Source of the DNA: a virus
DNA: 34,531 bases
IMG/VR virus record: IMGVR_UViG_3300036790_000321
Location: 1 to 34,531 of that record
Direction: 5' to 3' (one strand)
Part shown: positions 22,513 through 31,700 of the stretch, one piece after another
How positions within the stretch are numbered: position 1 is the first letter of the stretch
Layout: each line of letters begins with the position of its first letter
Program-made: the position numbers and the translations under genes
The notes under the pieces: generated by a model
The model's input: the letters and a program-made list of their open reading frames with translations, nothing else
What the model was told of the DNA's origin: nothing
The model's database searches: none

Positions 22513-22767
22513 CGGCAGCGGGTCGGCGACCGACGAGCCCCAGCCCTGGACTGTCTCTACGAGGCCCTCCTGCTGGAGGGCCTCGTAGACATGAACTGCG
22601 GTATTCCGGCCGATCCCGTACTCCTGCACCAGTGCGGTGATCGAGGGCAGGCGGGAGCCGGGGGCGCGCTTTCCCGCCAGGATCTCGTCGCGGAACATCG
22701 CGGCGAGCTGACGGTAGGGCGGCTGCGCGGCGTCTCGGTCGATCTGCACCAGCACACCGTAAACCAC
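22480..22767 (-). CDS. GntR-family regulator, DNA-binding domain only
   Basis: This is 95 residues from GTG at 22767. Residues about 16-80 are a GntR winged helix: PPYRQLAAMFRDEILAGKRA, then PGSRLPSITALVQEYGIGRN, then TAVHVYEALQQEGLVETVQG. There is no effector domain after it, only an acidic tail. Such short GntR proteins, like KorSA of pSAM2, repress transfer or replication genes in actinomycete elements. Its 3' end overlaps lipoprotein 2 by 33 bp on the opposite strand. It is divergent from the gene at 22857; the gap holds the shared element at 22804-22821, a probable autoregulatory operator. Confidence 0.85.
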   Translation of the reverse strand: MVYGVLVQIDRDAAQPPYRQLAAMFRDEILAGKRAPGSRLPSITALVQEYGIGRNTAVHVYEALQQEGLVETVQGWGSSVADPLPSADAGGDDSG

Positions 22768-22803
22768 CAGGTCACAGCCTCTCTCACCGGGGAAGTGCAG
22801 GCA

Positions 22804-22821
22804 CTACCCTGGAAGTCTAGG
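22804..22821. promoter_or_regulatory. Shared divergent-promoter element, copy 2, with plus-strand promoter
   Basis: CTACCCTGGAAGTCTAGG matches copy 1 at 15377-15394. Its core with one more base, CCCTGGA-AG-TCTAGGG, is a nearly perfect palindrome, as GntR operators usually are. Eight bases downstream is an extended -10 element TG-A-TACGGT (22829-22837) for the rightward genes. TCTCTCAC (22780-22787) and CCGGGG (22787-22792) are also shared with the 15.3-kb gap. Confidence 0.5.
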
Positions 22822-22856
22822 GCACAGGCTGATACGGTTATGGCTCCAGCGGAGCG

Positions 22857-23045
22857 ATGAGCAGGGGCAGGACAATGGGCGGCGCGGAGCGCGAGGTCAT
22901 GATGCTGAGCCTCGACGAGAAGGCCACAGGGCTGCTCTGGCTCGCCCGCGTCTACCCCCGCATCGCGATGGAGCTGGTCTCGAATGCCCGCGTCCTGGGC
23001 GCCCCTGACGCGCAGGACGCGGCGCACGGGGGAGAGCTGCCGTGA
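22857..23045 (+). CDS. Small helical protein
   Basis: This is 62 residues from ATG at 22857, or 56 from ATG 22875. The upstream six-codon frame ATGGCTCCAGCGGAGCGATGA (split here as an ATG at 22839 and a TGA at 22857-22860 area) overlaps the start and may couple translation. The body is helical (VMMLSLDEKATGLLWLARVY, then PRIAMELVSNARVLGA). It overlaps the next gene as GTGA. Function unknown; early expression under GntR control is likely from position. Confidence 0.5.
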   Translation: MSRGRTMGGAEREVMMLSLDEKATGLLWLARVYPRIAMELVSNARVLGAPDAQDAAHGGELP

Positions 23046-23281
23046 GCCCCGCCGCCCACGCCGTCCAGCCCGCCAGGGGGACCGTCATGCGCGAGCGCGA
23101 CGGCGGCACCGCGAGCCTCTTCGACCCCGGCGACTACCCGCTGGCCGCCGCCTGCATGACCTGCGGGCGGCCCATCCGGGCGCTGGCCATGTACGGCACC
23201 GCCGGGGACTGGGAGCACTCCGGCGGCGGCGCCGCGGTGACCTTCATTCACAGGCCGCCGGAGACCAGGCGCCTGTCATGA
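23042..23281 (+). CDS. Small CxxC protein
   Basis: This is 79 residues from GTG at 23042, overlapping the previous stop. It carries CMTCGRPIRALAMYGTAGDW with a single CxxC pair and a His-containing tail (WEHSGGGAAVTFIHRPPE), so a C2H2-like metal site is possible. Its 3' end overlaps by 34 bp the convergent gene at 23248-23496. No family is recognised. Confidence 0.5.
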   Translation: MSPAAHAVQPARGTVMRERDGGTASLFDPGDYPLAAACMTCGRPIRALAMYGTAGDWEHSGGGAAVTFIHRPPETRRLS

Positions 23282-23496
23282 TCATCCAGCTTGCGGTCAT
23301 GGGCGTCCAGGGTCTTCCCGACTGAGTCGAGCTTCTTCGTCAGGTCCCGCAGCGCGCGGGTGTTCTCCCGCTGGACGCGGGAATGCTCCTCGTCCTCGAT
23401 CCAGCGCTTCCGGACGGCCTTCATGATCTGCATCACCGACCACACCATGCCGGCCAGTGCCGCGCCGCAGGCGATGACGATGTAGGCGTCGCTCAC
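23248..23496 (-). CDS. Single-helix membrane protein with coiled coil, holin candidate
   Basis: This is 82 residues from GTG at 23496, overlapping the upstream stop as GTGA. Residues about 4-22 (AYIVIACGAALAGMVWSVMQ) form a membrane helix; residues about 30-78 are a charged coiled coil (DLTKKLDSVGKTLDAHDRKL). It is the last late gene on this strand. Small one-helix proteins with a coiled coil often belong to lysis cassettes (holin or XhlA-like), but here the order of the two parts is reversed relative to XhlA. No endolysin lies nearby. Confidence 0.55.
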   Translation of the reverse strand: MSDAYIVIACGAALAGMVWSVMQIMKAVRKRWIEDEEHSRVQRENTRALRDLTKKLDSVGKTLDAHDRKLDDHDRRLVSGGL

Positions 23497-23804
23497 TTGC
23501 ACCCGTCCTCGCGCTCCCAGTACAGCAGCCCCAGGTAGAACTCGTACGTCTGCTCCCTCGCGGGCTCCGCCTCCGGGTCCGCGGGCTCCGGGTACGGCTT
23601 CGCGGTGAGCAGCTCCAGGGCGCGGCAGGCATGCCGGGCGTACTCCTGGGTGGTCTGCTGCGCCTGCCGGGCCGTGTCGTTCACCCGCCAGGTGGCGTAG
23701 GCGACCGGGACGCCCGTCGCCACCAGGAACGAGCCGCAGAAGACGGCGATCCACTTCCGGACGCCCGGCAGCCGCGGAGGCTGAGGGGGAGCCTCGCTGT
23801 CCAT
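23493..23804 (-). CDS. Single-helix membrane protein, possible lysis component
   Basis: This is 103 residues; ATG at 23804 overlaps the upstream stop (TAATG). A Pro-rich cytosolic start is followed by a membrane helix at about 17-37 (WIAVFCGSFLVATGVPVAYA) and then a helical outside part (NDTARQAQQTTQEYARHACR) and a C-terminal YEFYLGLLYWEREDGCK segment. It may pair with the next gene to act in lysis or envelope interaction. No motif identifies it. Confidence 0.55.
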   Translation of the reverse strand: MDSEAPPQPPRLPGVRKWIAVFCGSFLVATGVPVAYATWRVNDTARQAQQTTQEYARHACRALELLTAKPYPEPADPEAEPAREQTYEFYLGLLYWEREDGCK

Positions 23805-24109
23805 TACGTCGGCCCGATGACCGCGGCCTGGGTCGTCTCGTAGACGTAGGCGCTCGCGGGCTGCGGGTAGGTCGACGGCGGCAGGCCCGTCAGGTAGATC
23901 TCCGCGAGGGCGTTCGCGTCCGCGATGGCGGCCTGGACGGAAGGGCCGTCCTCAGTGCTGTAGCCGGAATACGTCTCGAAGTCAGCAGCGGTGGTGCCGG
24001 AGGACCAGGCGTACAGGTTCTGCACCTCCTGGAGGGCGTTGCGAAGGCTGGCGAGCCGGCTGACGATATTCGCTGCGACCTGTGCGGGCGGCATTTGCGG
24101 TGCGACCAT
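23804..24109 (-). CDS. Conserved tail-tip neighbour protein
   Basis: This is 101 residues from ATG at 24109 with GGGAGAG upstream. It starts APQMPPAQVAANIVSRLASL and ends AEIYLTGLPPSTYPQPASAY, then VYETTQAAVIGPT. I recall similar short proteins directly after tail fibre genes of actinophages. It is helical, soluble, and likely a tail or fibre accessory; there is no direct evidence of role. Confidence 0.6.
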   Translation of the reverse strand: MVAPQMPPAQVAANIVSRLASLRNALQEVQNLYAWSSGTTAADFETYSGYSTEDGPSVQAAIADANALAEIYLTGLPPSTYPQPASAYVYETTQAAVIGPT

Positions 24110-24117
24110 GACTCTCC

Positions 24118-27100
24118 CTAGCTGACCGGTATCCGGATCGTGTTGGTGATGTTGACGCCGCTGCCGAACGTGGACTCGAAGTCGCACTCGACTCTTCCCG
24201 GCGTCGCGGTGCTGGCGCCGAAGACCCGGACCTCGCACTGAGTGGCGGAGTTGTTGTAGCCCAGCGGGTAGGACCGCGCGTAATTGCCCGGGAACTGGTA
24301 CTCGGACGAGAGGGCGTTGGCGAAGACATAGGACCCGGCCGTGATAGTGCCCGTCAGGGTGAACGCGAGGTCAATCTCGCACCTGCCGTCGTTCGTCAGC
24401 TGGTACCGGGCTTCCTGGATCGTGAGGCTGCTGCCCGGGCTGGACGTGAAGCTGCCCAGGCTGTGCCAGGTGTCGGTGGTGATCAGCGTCGGGCTGGACG
24501 CGGTGCCGCCCGTTGACGTGACCGTGCCCGACACCGAGACGTTGCCGGTGACCGTCATCGCGCCGGTCGCGTCGCCCGTGACATTCGCGCTGCCGGACGT
24601 GGTGCCGAAGAAGTTCAGGCCCGCGTCGTAGCCGTTGCCGTAGGCGTCGGTGCCCGACGCGGCAGCGATGGCGAGGACGAGCTTGCGCTCGACGGCGGCG
24701 ATGATGAGCTTGCCGTTGGCGCCGGCGGCACCCGCGCTCTCGCCGTAGTAGCCGCCGCCGCCTCCGCCGCCAGGTGCTGATCCGGCCGTCGCAGCGGTCG
24801 TGCTGTAGGTGCCGCCGTGGCCGCCGTTACCGCCGCCTGAAGGGGCGGTGCCGCCAGGGCCCCCTGCCGCCGTCGTGGTGCTGCCGCCGTCTGCGCCGCT
24901 GCCTGACGGGCCGGCGGACGAGCCGCCGCCCCCGCCGCCGCCGTCATCGGTGCCGGGGATGGTGTAGGTGATGGTGACCTGGCCGGCGCCGCCTGCGCCG
25001 CCGGCTTTGCCTGCCGCCGACGTGGACCCGCCGCCGCCGCCCCCGCCTCCGCCTGGCGCTCCGGCGTTGCCGCCGGTGGTGGGCGAGCCGGTGCCCCAGC
25101 CTCCGCCCGCGCCGGAGCCTCCGCCTGACGGCGGTGCTGTCCCGGCGCCGGGAGTGGAGCTGGAGCTGTCAGTGCCGCTGGTTCCGGCTGCCGCTGTCCC
25201 GGCTGACGTGCCGCCGCCCGAGCCGCCCGTGGATGTGGCCGAGCCGCCGTTGCCGCCGGAGTACCCAGTGATGCCAGAGGAGGGAGCACCGCCGTGCCCC
25301 ACGCTGCTCAGCGTGGCCGCGGTGCCGCCTCCGGCTGAGTACGCGGTACCGCCGATGGTGACCGAGGATGTCCCGCCGTTGCCGCCGAGGTTCCCGGGCG
25401 ATCCTGCCGCGCCTCCCGCGCCGACGGTAACCGACCACACCTCGCCGCCGATCGACCCACCGGCACCTACCTGCCCGTACGCGCCGCCGCCGCCGCCCTC
25501 GCCGCCCCCCGCGCTGGATTCGGCACCGCCGGCGCCGCCCGCGCCAGCCCCCCAGAACCGCGCCGTAGCTGAGTCCGCGCCAGACGGCACCGTCCACGAG
25601 TACGTCCCCGGGGTGCTGAACGTGACTGTTTCCGTTGTCGGGCTGGCAGGCGAGGAAGGGTCGCCCGAGCCGCCGCTGCCGCCGGGGAAATGGATGGAGT
25701 TGCTGCTGCTGTCACCTCCGGCGCCGCTGTTGTTGACCAGCAAGCCGTAGGCGCCCCCGTAGGCCGCGACGGTTACCGAGTCTCCGGTAAACGCCGTGTT
25801 GCCGCCGTTGGTACCGTCCTCGGTCGGAGTCCCGCCCGTTCCCGCCGCGCCGACAGAGTAGCTGTAAGAGTCACCCGGCGTGACGGCGAGCTGCGGCTCC
25901 TCGGCGTACTCCCCGCCGCCCCCGCCCTGGCTGCCGAGAGTGCTGTTCGCGTCACCGCCGCCCCCGCCGCCCCACGCCTGGACCCGGGCGTACAGCGTCC
26001 CGGCCGGAGCAGTCCACGAGCCGGAGCCGGACGTGTAGGTGGTGACGGTGTCCGTCTGCTCGTAGACGAGGATGTCCCCGCCGTTCTGGCTGTCGATGAC
26101 GAACGAGGAGTTGGAGATCGTGCCGCCGGACATGGTGGCGGCGATGATGCTGGCGGCGCCGATGGAGACGGCGGTGATCGAGGCGGCGGTGATCGTGCCG
26201 CCGTTGATCTGCGCGGCGTTGATCACGGTGCCGTCCACCGCCCCGGCGATGACCAGGCCCGCCGCGAGCAGCGAGGCGTCGATCGTGCCCGCGGTGATCA
26301 GGGACGCGTCGATCGTCCCGGCGCTGATGACGCTGTCCGCGTCCCAGGTAATAGGGTTCCACTGCGTGCCGTCGAACTGGGTCAGCTGGTAGCCGTTGGA
26401 GGCATTGATCCAGATGTCGCCCGCGTTGGGATCGGACGGCTGCGTCTGGGAGATCGTCGTGGTGATGCCGCCCAGGGCGGTCGCCGTCACCGAGCCGTCG
26501 AGCAGGGTGACCGAGATAGAGCCGCCCGCCAGCACTGAGGTGCCGTCCCAGGTGACGGGCACCCACTCGGTGCCGTCCCACTGCTCCATCTGGTAGCCAT
26601 TGGAGGCGTTGAACCAGATGTCACCGGTTACGGGATCAGCCGGGGCCGCGGAGCTGATCACCGTGCTGATGCCGCCAAGGCTCCGGGCACTGACCGCCGT
26701 GCTGAGCGCCCCGGTGCCGACCGATCCGACGGCGAGCTGCGCGCCGGAGATCGTGCCGGACTGGCCGCCGGTGACAGGAGTGCCGATCGCCTGCCCGGAG
26801 ACCGTCGTGCCGGGACTGAAGTCACTTTCCCACGGCGACTCGGGGATCGCGTTCCAGGTGATCGTCCACGTGAAGTTGTTGAGGGTCTCCGACCGGCCCC
26901 ACTGCAGCTGCCTGCTGGTGCCGCCGCCCATGAACGAGGGCATGTTCGTGATCTCGAAGTAGTCGCCGACGCGCAGGGACGGGACCAGCGAGAACAGCGA
27001 GGCGGCGGCGCTGCGGGACAGGTCGACGGGGACAGTCGGGTACCGGTTGTCGGTGACCACGCCGGAGAACAGCGCCTGCTCGATGACATCGTCGAGGTCG

Positions 27101-28701
27101 GCGTCGGCGTTCGCGTTCGTGCTCCGCGAGTACGGGTACGGCCCCGCGCCGTCCGGCGACGCGAGGACGGACCTGGTACCGGTGGCCAGGTAGGCGTTCA
27201 GCGAGTAGCCGTCCGCGTTGGTGAACGTGATGTTGTTGCGGATCAGCTGGTCGTCGAACACCGGCGCCAGCGACTGGGCGATCTGCGCGGCGGAGTAGTC
27301 GAGGGTCAGGGCCGCGGACTGGTCCTGCATCGACGTGCGGGTGCGGTAGCCGAGGCCGAGCTGGTCCTGCGTCTCGTACAGCAGGCCGCCGTCGGTGTTC
27401 TCGATCGTCTGCAGGACGTTCGCGAAGGTATCGTCCAGCTGCGGTCCCATCGCGATGGACCCGGAGCCGATGGTCTCGTAGCCGATGCCCTGCTCAGTGC
27501 ACAGGCGCCCGAAGCGGGCGACGGCGGTTTCCCCGGCGTGGCCGCCCAGGGCGGAGGCGGCGGTGACGTAGTCGCTGGCCGCGCTGGCGTAGAACACCGC
27601 GAGCTGCCCGGCCGCGACGTCGGTGAGGGCGTTGCCCGCCGTCGCGGGGGCGGCGCTGGGCGCGAACGTGAAATCGGTGAGGCCGGAGACGGTGCCGGCG
27701 TAGGACCCGCTGATGGTCTGCCAGGCGGAGGTGTCGCCCGGCCGGATGAGCTGGATCTCCCAGTCAGCGCTGGAGCCGGAATGGTTCAGGTAGAAGCGCA
27801 CCAGCACCGGGACGCCCGTCACGGCGGTGTCCAGTACCTGCGTGGCGATGATGACGTCCCTGGACGAGTTGTACATGTTGGCGTACAGCTGGCCCGTGGA
27901 GCCGTCCAGGGAGATCACCGTGTAGGCGATCGTCCCGCCGTCCTGGATCATCACGATGTCGCGGTTGGCGCCCTGGGCGCCGGAGTCGCCGCCCGCCGGG
28001 ACGGACAGGGCGAACCAGCACTCGGTCTGCGTCGTCGTGTCCGGCGTGGTGATCGTGGCGGTCAGCTCGGAGCCGTTCAGCTCCATGATCGCGTCGGAGC
28101 CCTTGAAGTCGCTGTTCGCGGCGAGCGACGGTGCCGGTGCCGGAGAGGCGGGCCAGGTGAGGGGACTGGCGGTGCCGACCGGGGACCCGGCGAAGCTCAC
28201 GGAGCCGGTGCCGTCCTCCATGGACCAGTAGGCCACCATGGGGATGCTCGTCAGGGAGCTGACGTACCGCGTCATCGCCGAGCCGATACTGGTCTGGTCC
28301 TGGCTCAGGCGCCGCCAGATCCCGGAGACCGTGACCTGGACGTAGATGTCGGATCCGGTCGGGTCCCACAGCACCGGCCACTCGGAGACCTCGCCCCAGA
28401 ACCGGTACCCGGAGTAGCTGGTGCCGTCCGCGGAGGAGCTGTCGACGGACAGGCGCATCTGCGTGTTCAGCTGGACGTACGGGTACCAGGCACCGTCGGC
28501 GTTGTCGGGGGTGAACCGGCCGTCCCGGTTGTTCAGGGTCAGCGTCATTTCCCCGGCCTGGACCGAGCCGGACTCGTCGGGGCGGCCGATGTCGCTGATC
28601 GAGATGGCGGCGCGCTGGTAGACGTAGTCCGTGATGTCGGTCCAGGTGCCGTTAACGTCCAGCTCGGCCTTGATGCCGAGGACCGTCTGCGGGAACGCCA
28701 T
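24118..28701 (-). CDS. Tail hub / adhesin with LamG, collagen-like polyglycine and receptor-binding parts
   Basis: This is 1527 residues; ATG at 28701 overlaps the tape measure stop (TGATG). Residues 1-150 resemble distal tail/hub proteins (DITDYVYQRAAISISDIGRP, MTLTLNNRDGRFTPDN). Residues about 160-350 look like a LamG/concanavalin module (MVAYWSMEDGTGSVSFAGS). A hub-like part follows to about 640. Two repeats GDIW(F/I)NASNGYQ (about 690 and 760) resemble carbohydrate-binding turns, then a beta-helical stretch of AGTIDASL-type repeats (790-870). Residues about 890-1340 are polyglycine, with two SWTxPxG...WGxGxGG modules similar to phage adhesins built on polyglycine II helices. The last 190 residues form a separate beta domain ending NTIRIPVS. 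It probably forms the tail tip and binds the host surface. Confidence 0.8.
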   Translation of the reverse strand: MAFPQTVLGIKAELDVNGTWTDITDYVYQRAAISISDIGRPDESGSVQAGEMTLTLNNRDGRFTPDNADGAWYPYVQLNTQMRLSVDSSSADGTSYSGYRFWGEVSEWPVLWDPTGSDIYVQVTVSGIWRRLSQDQTSIGSAMTRYVSSLTSIPMVAYWSMEDGTGSVSFAGSPVGTASPLTWPASPAPAPSLAANSDFKGSDAIMELNGSELTATITTPDTTTQTECWFALSVPAGGDSGAQGANRDIVMIQDGGTIAYTVISLDGSTGQLYANMYNSSRDVIIATQVLDTAVTGVPVLVRFYLNHSGSSADWEIQLIRPGDTSAWQTISGSYAGTVSGLTDFTFAPSAAPATAGNALTDVAAGQLAVFYASAASDYVTAASALGGHAGETAVARFGRLCTEQGIGYETIGSGSIAMGPQLDDTFANVLQTIENTDGGLLYETQDQLGLGYRTRTSMQDQSAALTLDYSAAQIAQSLAPVFDDQLIRNNITFTNADGYSLNAYLATGTRSVLASPDGAGPYPYSRSTNANADADLDDVIEQALFSGVVTDNRYPTVPVDLSRSAAASLFSLVPSLRVGDYFEITNMPSFMGGGTSRQLQWGRSETLNNFTWTITWNAIPESPWESDFSPGTTVSGQAIGTPVTGGQSGTISGAQLAVGSVGTGALSTAVSARSLGGISTVISSAAPADPVTGDIWFNASNGYQMEQWDGTEWVPVTWDGTSVLAGGSISVTLLDGSVTATALGGITTTISQTQPSDPNAGDIWINASNGYQLTQFDGTQWNPITWDADSVISAGTIDASLITAGTIDASLLAAGLVIAGAVDGTVINAAQINGGTITAASITAVSIGAASIIAATMSGGTISNSSFVIDSQNGGDILVYEQTDTVTTYTSGSGSWTAPAGTLYARVQAWGGGGGGDANSTLGSQGGGGGEYAEEPQLAVTPGDSYSYSVGAAGTGGTPTEDGTNGGNTAFTGDSVTVAAYGGAYGLLVNNSGAGGDSSSNSIHFPGGSGGSGDPSSPASPTTETVTFSTPGTYSWTVPSGADSATARFWGAGAGGAGGAESSAGGGEGGGGGAYGQVGAGGSIGGEVWSVTVGAGGAAGSPGNLGGNGGTSSVTIGGTAYSAGGGTAATLSSVGHGGAPSSGITGYSGGNGGSATSTGGSGGGTSAGTAAAGTSGTDSSSSTPGAGTAPPSGGGSGAGGGWGTGSPTTGGNAGAPGGGGGGGGGSTSAAGKAGGAGGAGQVTITYTIPGTDDGGGGGGGSSAGPSGSGADGGSTTTAAGGPGGTAPSGGGNGGHGGTYSTTAATAGSAPGGGGGGGYYGESAGAAGANGKLIIAAVERKLVLAIAAASGTDAYGNGYDAGLNFFGTTSGSANVTGDATGAMTVTGNVSVSGTVTSTGGTASSPTLITTDTWHSLGSFTSSPGSSLTIQEARYQLTNDGRCEIDLAFTLTGTITAGSYVFANALSSEYQFPGNYARSYPLGYNNSATQCEVRVFGASTATPGRVECDFESTFGSGVNITNTIRIPVS

Positions 28702-31700
28702 CAGGCAGCCACCCCCGCCTTGCCGAACGCGGCCTGCACCCTGCCGCCGCCCTTGACGCGGACGGTCTCCCGGAGCCACTTCAGCATCAGCGCGTCGAAC
28801 GCGGCGTCACCCGTCGAGCCGATCTCGAAGGTGATGTTCCCGTCTGACCCGGCGCCCATCTGGCGGCCGACCGGCTCCAGTCCCCCGGTGCCGTTGTAGG
28901 CCATGTTCCAGCCCGGCTTCAGCCAGCCGCCGCCGTCGTACCAGCCCGCGGACATCTCGTGCGCCCAGGCCGCCCCAGGGTTGCCGTAGCGCTGCTTGAT
29001 GTAGTTGAGCATGCCGGTGATCTGGCCCGCGGCGGTGTTCACGTTGCCGCCGTACTGGGCGTACTCCGACGGGCCGTTGATGAACTGGGCGAGGCCGTAG
29101 GCACCGGACGAGGCGTTCGTGGCGTGCAGGTTGTAGCCCGCCTCGCGCATCTCCACGTTGTTCAGGTCGGTCCACTGGGTACCGGTCCAGCCCACCGATG
29201 CGGCCATCGACTGCATCAGCTTCTGGATCGTGGCGCCCGAGCCGGTCGGGTGCAGGCTGCTGCTGCCGCCCCCGGCCAGTCCCTTGACGAAGCCCGCGAT
29301 GGAGGAGACCGCGGTGGAGATGATCTTCCGGGGGATGCCGGTCATCATCGTCGCCAGCTCCCCGGTGGCGTCCGTCCCGACGAACTTCTTCAGGTCAGTG
29401 CCGAGCGCGGCGGTGTTACCGGTCAGCAGCGCCGACCCGACAGAGGTGACGTCCTTGATGCCGTTCCAGATGCTGCCGAACAGGCCGCCGCCGGAGAATC
29501 CCGGCACGCCCATCGACTTCAGGAGCGGTGCGTACTTCGCGGTCGTGTACTTGTCCACGACCGCCTCGCCGTCTTCGAGCAGGGCAAGGTTCCGGTCGCC
29601 GCCGCCGAAGCCGGGGAGCAGGCCGCCGGAGGCCAGCGTCGAGACCTTGGGCAGGTCCGGGCCGCCGATCTTGCCCATGATGTCGTTCCAGAACGTCCTG
29701 ATCCCGTTGTCATAGACCGTGCCGATCAGGAAGTTCACCGGCTTCTTGAAGATGTTCTCAAGATCGTTCCAGGACGACTGCGCGCCCGACTTGATGCTGG
29801 TCCACTTGTTGCCCATCCAGCTGCCGAGATCGCTCAGCTTGGTCGTGATCCAGCTGTAGGCGTTCTTGACCGGGTCGACCATGTGGTCGTAGATCCAGTT
29901 CCAGGCGCCCTGGACGTCGTTCTTGATGACCGACCAGGTGTTTGCCATGCCGGACCGGAGATCGTCTATCTTGCTGCTGACCCAGTTGTAGATGTCGTTC
30001 CAGATGCCCCTGAAGAACGAGTAGATGGCGTTCCAGGCGGAAGCGATGCCGCCGGAAATGTCATCCCAGGTCTTCTCGAAGAAACTGGCAAGGGCGGTCC
30101 ACGTGTCGACGGCCCAGTTGCTGATGTCCTTGCCCGCGCCGGTGAACACGTTCTCGATGTGGCCCCAGATGCCGACGAAGAAGCTGGAGATGTCATTCCA
30201 GATCCTGACGATGAAGTCCCAGATCTGGGTGTGGTACTTCACGATGATCGCGGCCACGACGACGATGGCGGTGCCGATCAGGATGAACGGGTTCGCTTCG
30301 GCGATCACGTCCAGGATCGCCATGGCCGCCGAGAAGGCGCCGATGCCCAGGGCGATGGCGGTCAGGACGCTTGGGGGGATCTTGGAGACCAGGTCCGCGA
30401 GGGCGGACACGACCGCGGCGAGAACGGAAACGACTGACGGGGCAATGCCGGCTATCGCTGCCGCCATGACGCCGACGGCGGTCGCGATGGCGCCCAGTAC
30501 CTGCGCCCCGACCTTCGCGACCAGGTTCGCCAGCTGGGTCACCAGGCTGGTGATGGCGCTGATCATGCCCGGCGTGGCGAGCGCCGTGGCGATGGAGGCG
30601 ATGGCGTCCCCGATGGTGGTGATGATGGACGGCGCTACCTTGGCGACCATGTCCGCGAGCTGGGTGACCAGCGTCGTGATAGCGCTGATCATGCCCTTGC
30701 TGGTCAGGGCCTCGGCTACCTTGACGAACGCCTGGGCTACGGTGGGCAGCACGCCCGCGATGGACTTCAGGACGGTGCCGGCGAGCTGGGCGAGCGGCGG
30801 CAGGATGCTGGCGATGGCGCTGCCCAAGCCGCTGGCGAGAACCCCGACGATCTTCGAGAACGCGCTGGCGATGACCGGCAGGACCGGGGCGAGGTCCTGC
30901 GCGAGGGTGCCGACGAACTTGCCGAGCGGCCCTGCGATGCTCTCGATAACGTCCCCGAACAGGGCGAAGACGCCCTCGTTCTCCAGGGCGGAGAAGACCG
31001 AGCCGAACGCCTTCGCGAGGGCGTCCAGGCCGGGGGCGGCAGCCTTGATCGCGGATCCGGCCGCCTCCAGGACCGAGACGAGGTCGCCCATCACGGCCCC
31101 GGCAAAGGAGGCGATCACCCCGCCGATGGTGGTGAAAACCGGCAGCAGCGACTTGAGCGCGCCAGCGAACGTGGAGAAGACCGGTGCGAGGGACGTGGCG
31201 AAGATGGAAGCGAGCTTGCCGATGACCGGGAACAGGGCACCGACGACGTCGCCGAGGGCCTGGAAGATCACGGAGCTGGACTTGATGGCCGGCGCCATGT
31301 CCGAGAGCATCCCGCCGACGTCCTTGCCGAGCGTGCCGATCACCGACGACAGGGCACCGAACGCAGGAGCGGCGGCCTTGATGATGGCGACCAGGCCGGG
31401 CAGCAGCCCGGAGACGAGGCCCTCGATCGCGGACACGAGCGGTTTCACCAGCGGAGTGGCGGCGGAGAACATTTCCCCGAGTTCCGGGCCGATCTGCCTG
31501 GCGAACGAGCCGAGCTGCGTCATGGCCGACTCAAGCGGGCCGGTGAGCGGCTTGACTGCGGAGGTGATGACGGACTCGGCGGTCTTGCCGAGCGACGACA
31601 GGTCCGAGGCGAACTTCGTGTTGGTCTTGTCGAGGGTGACGAACGCCCCGCCGATGGCCCCGATCCCGGCACCGACCGCAGCGATAGCGGGCAGCGCGCC

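Noticed and set aside
24968-25750. Proline-rich plus-strand frame
   Set aside because: It is the antisense of the polyglycine region of the tail adhesin; Gly codons read in reverse give Pro.
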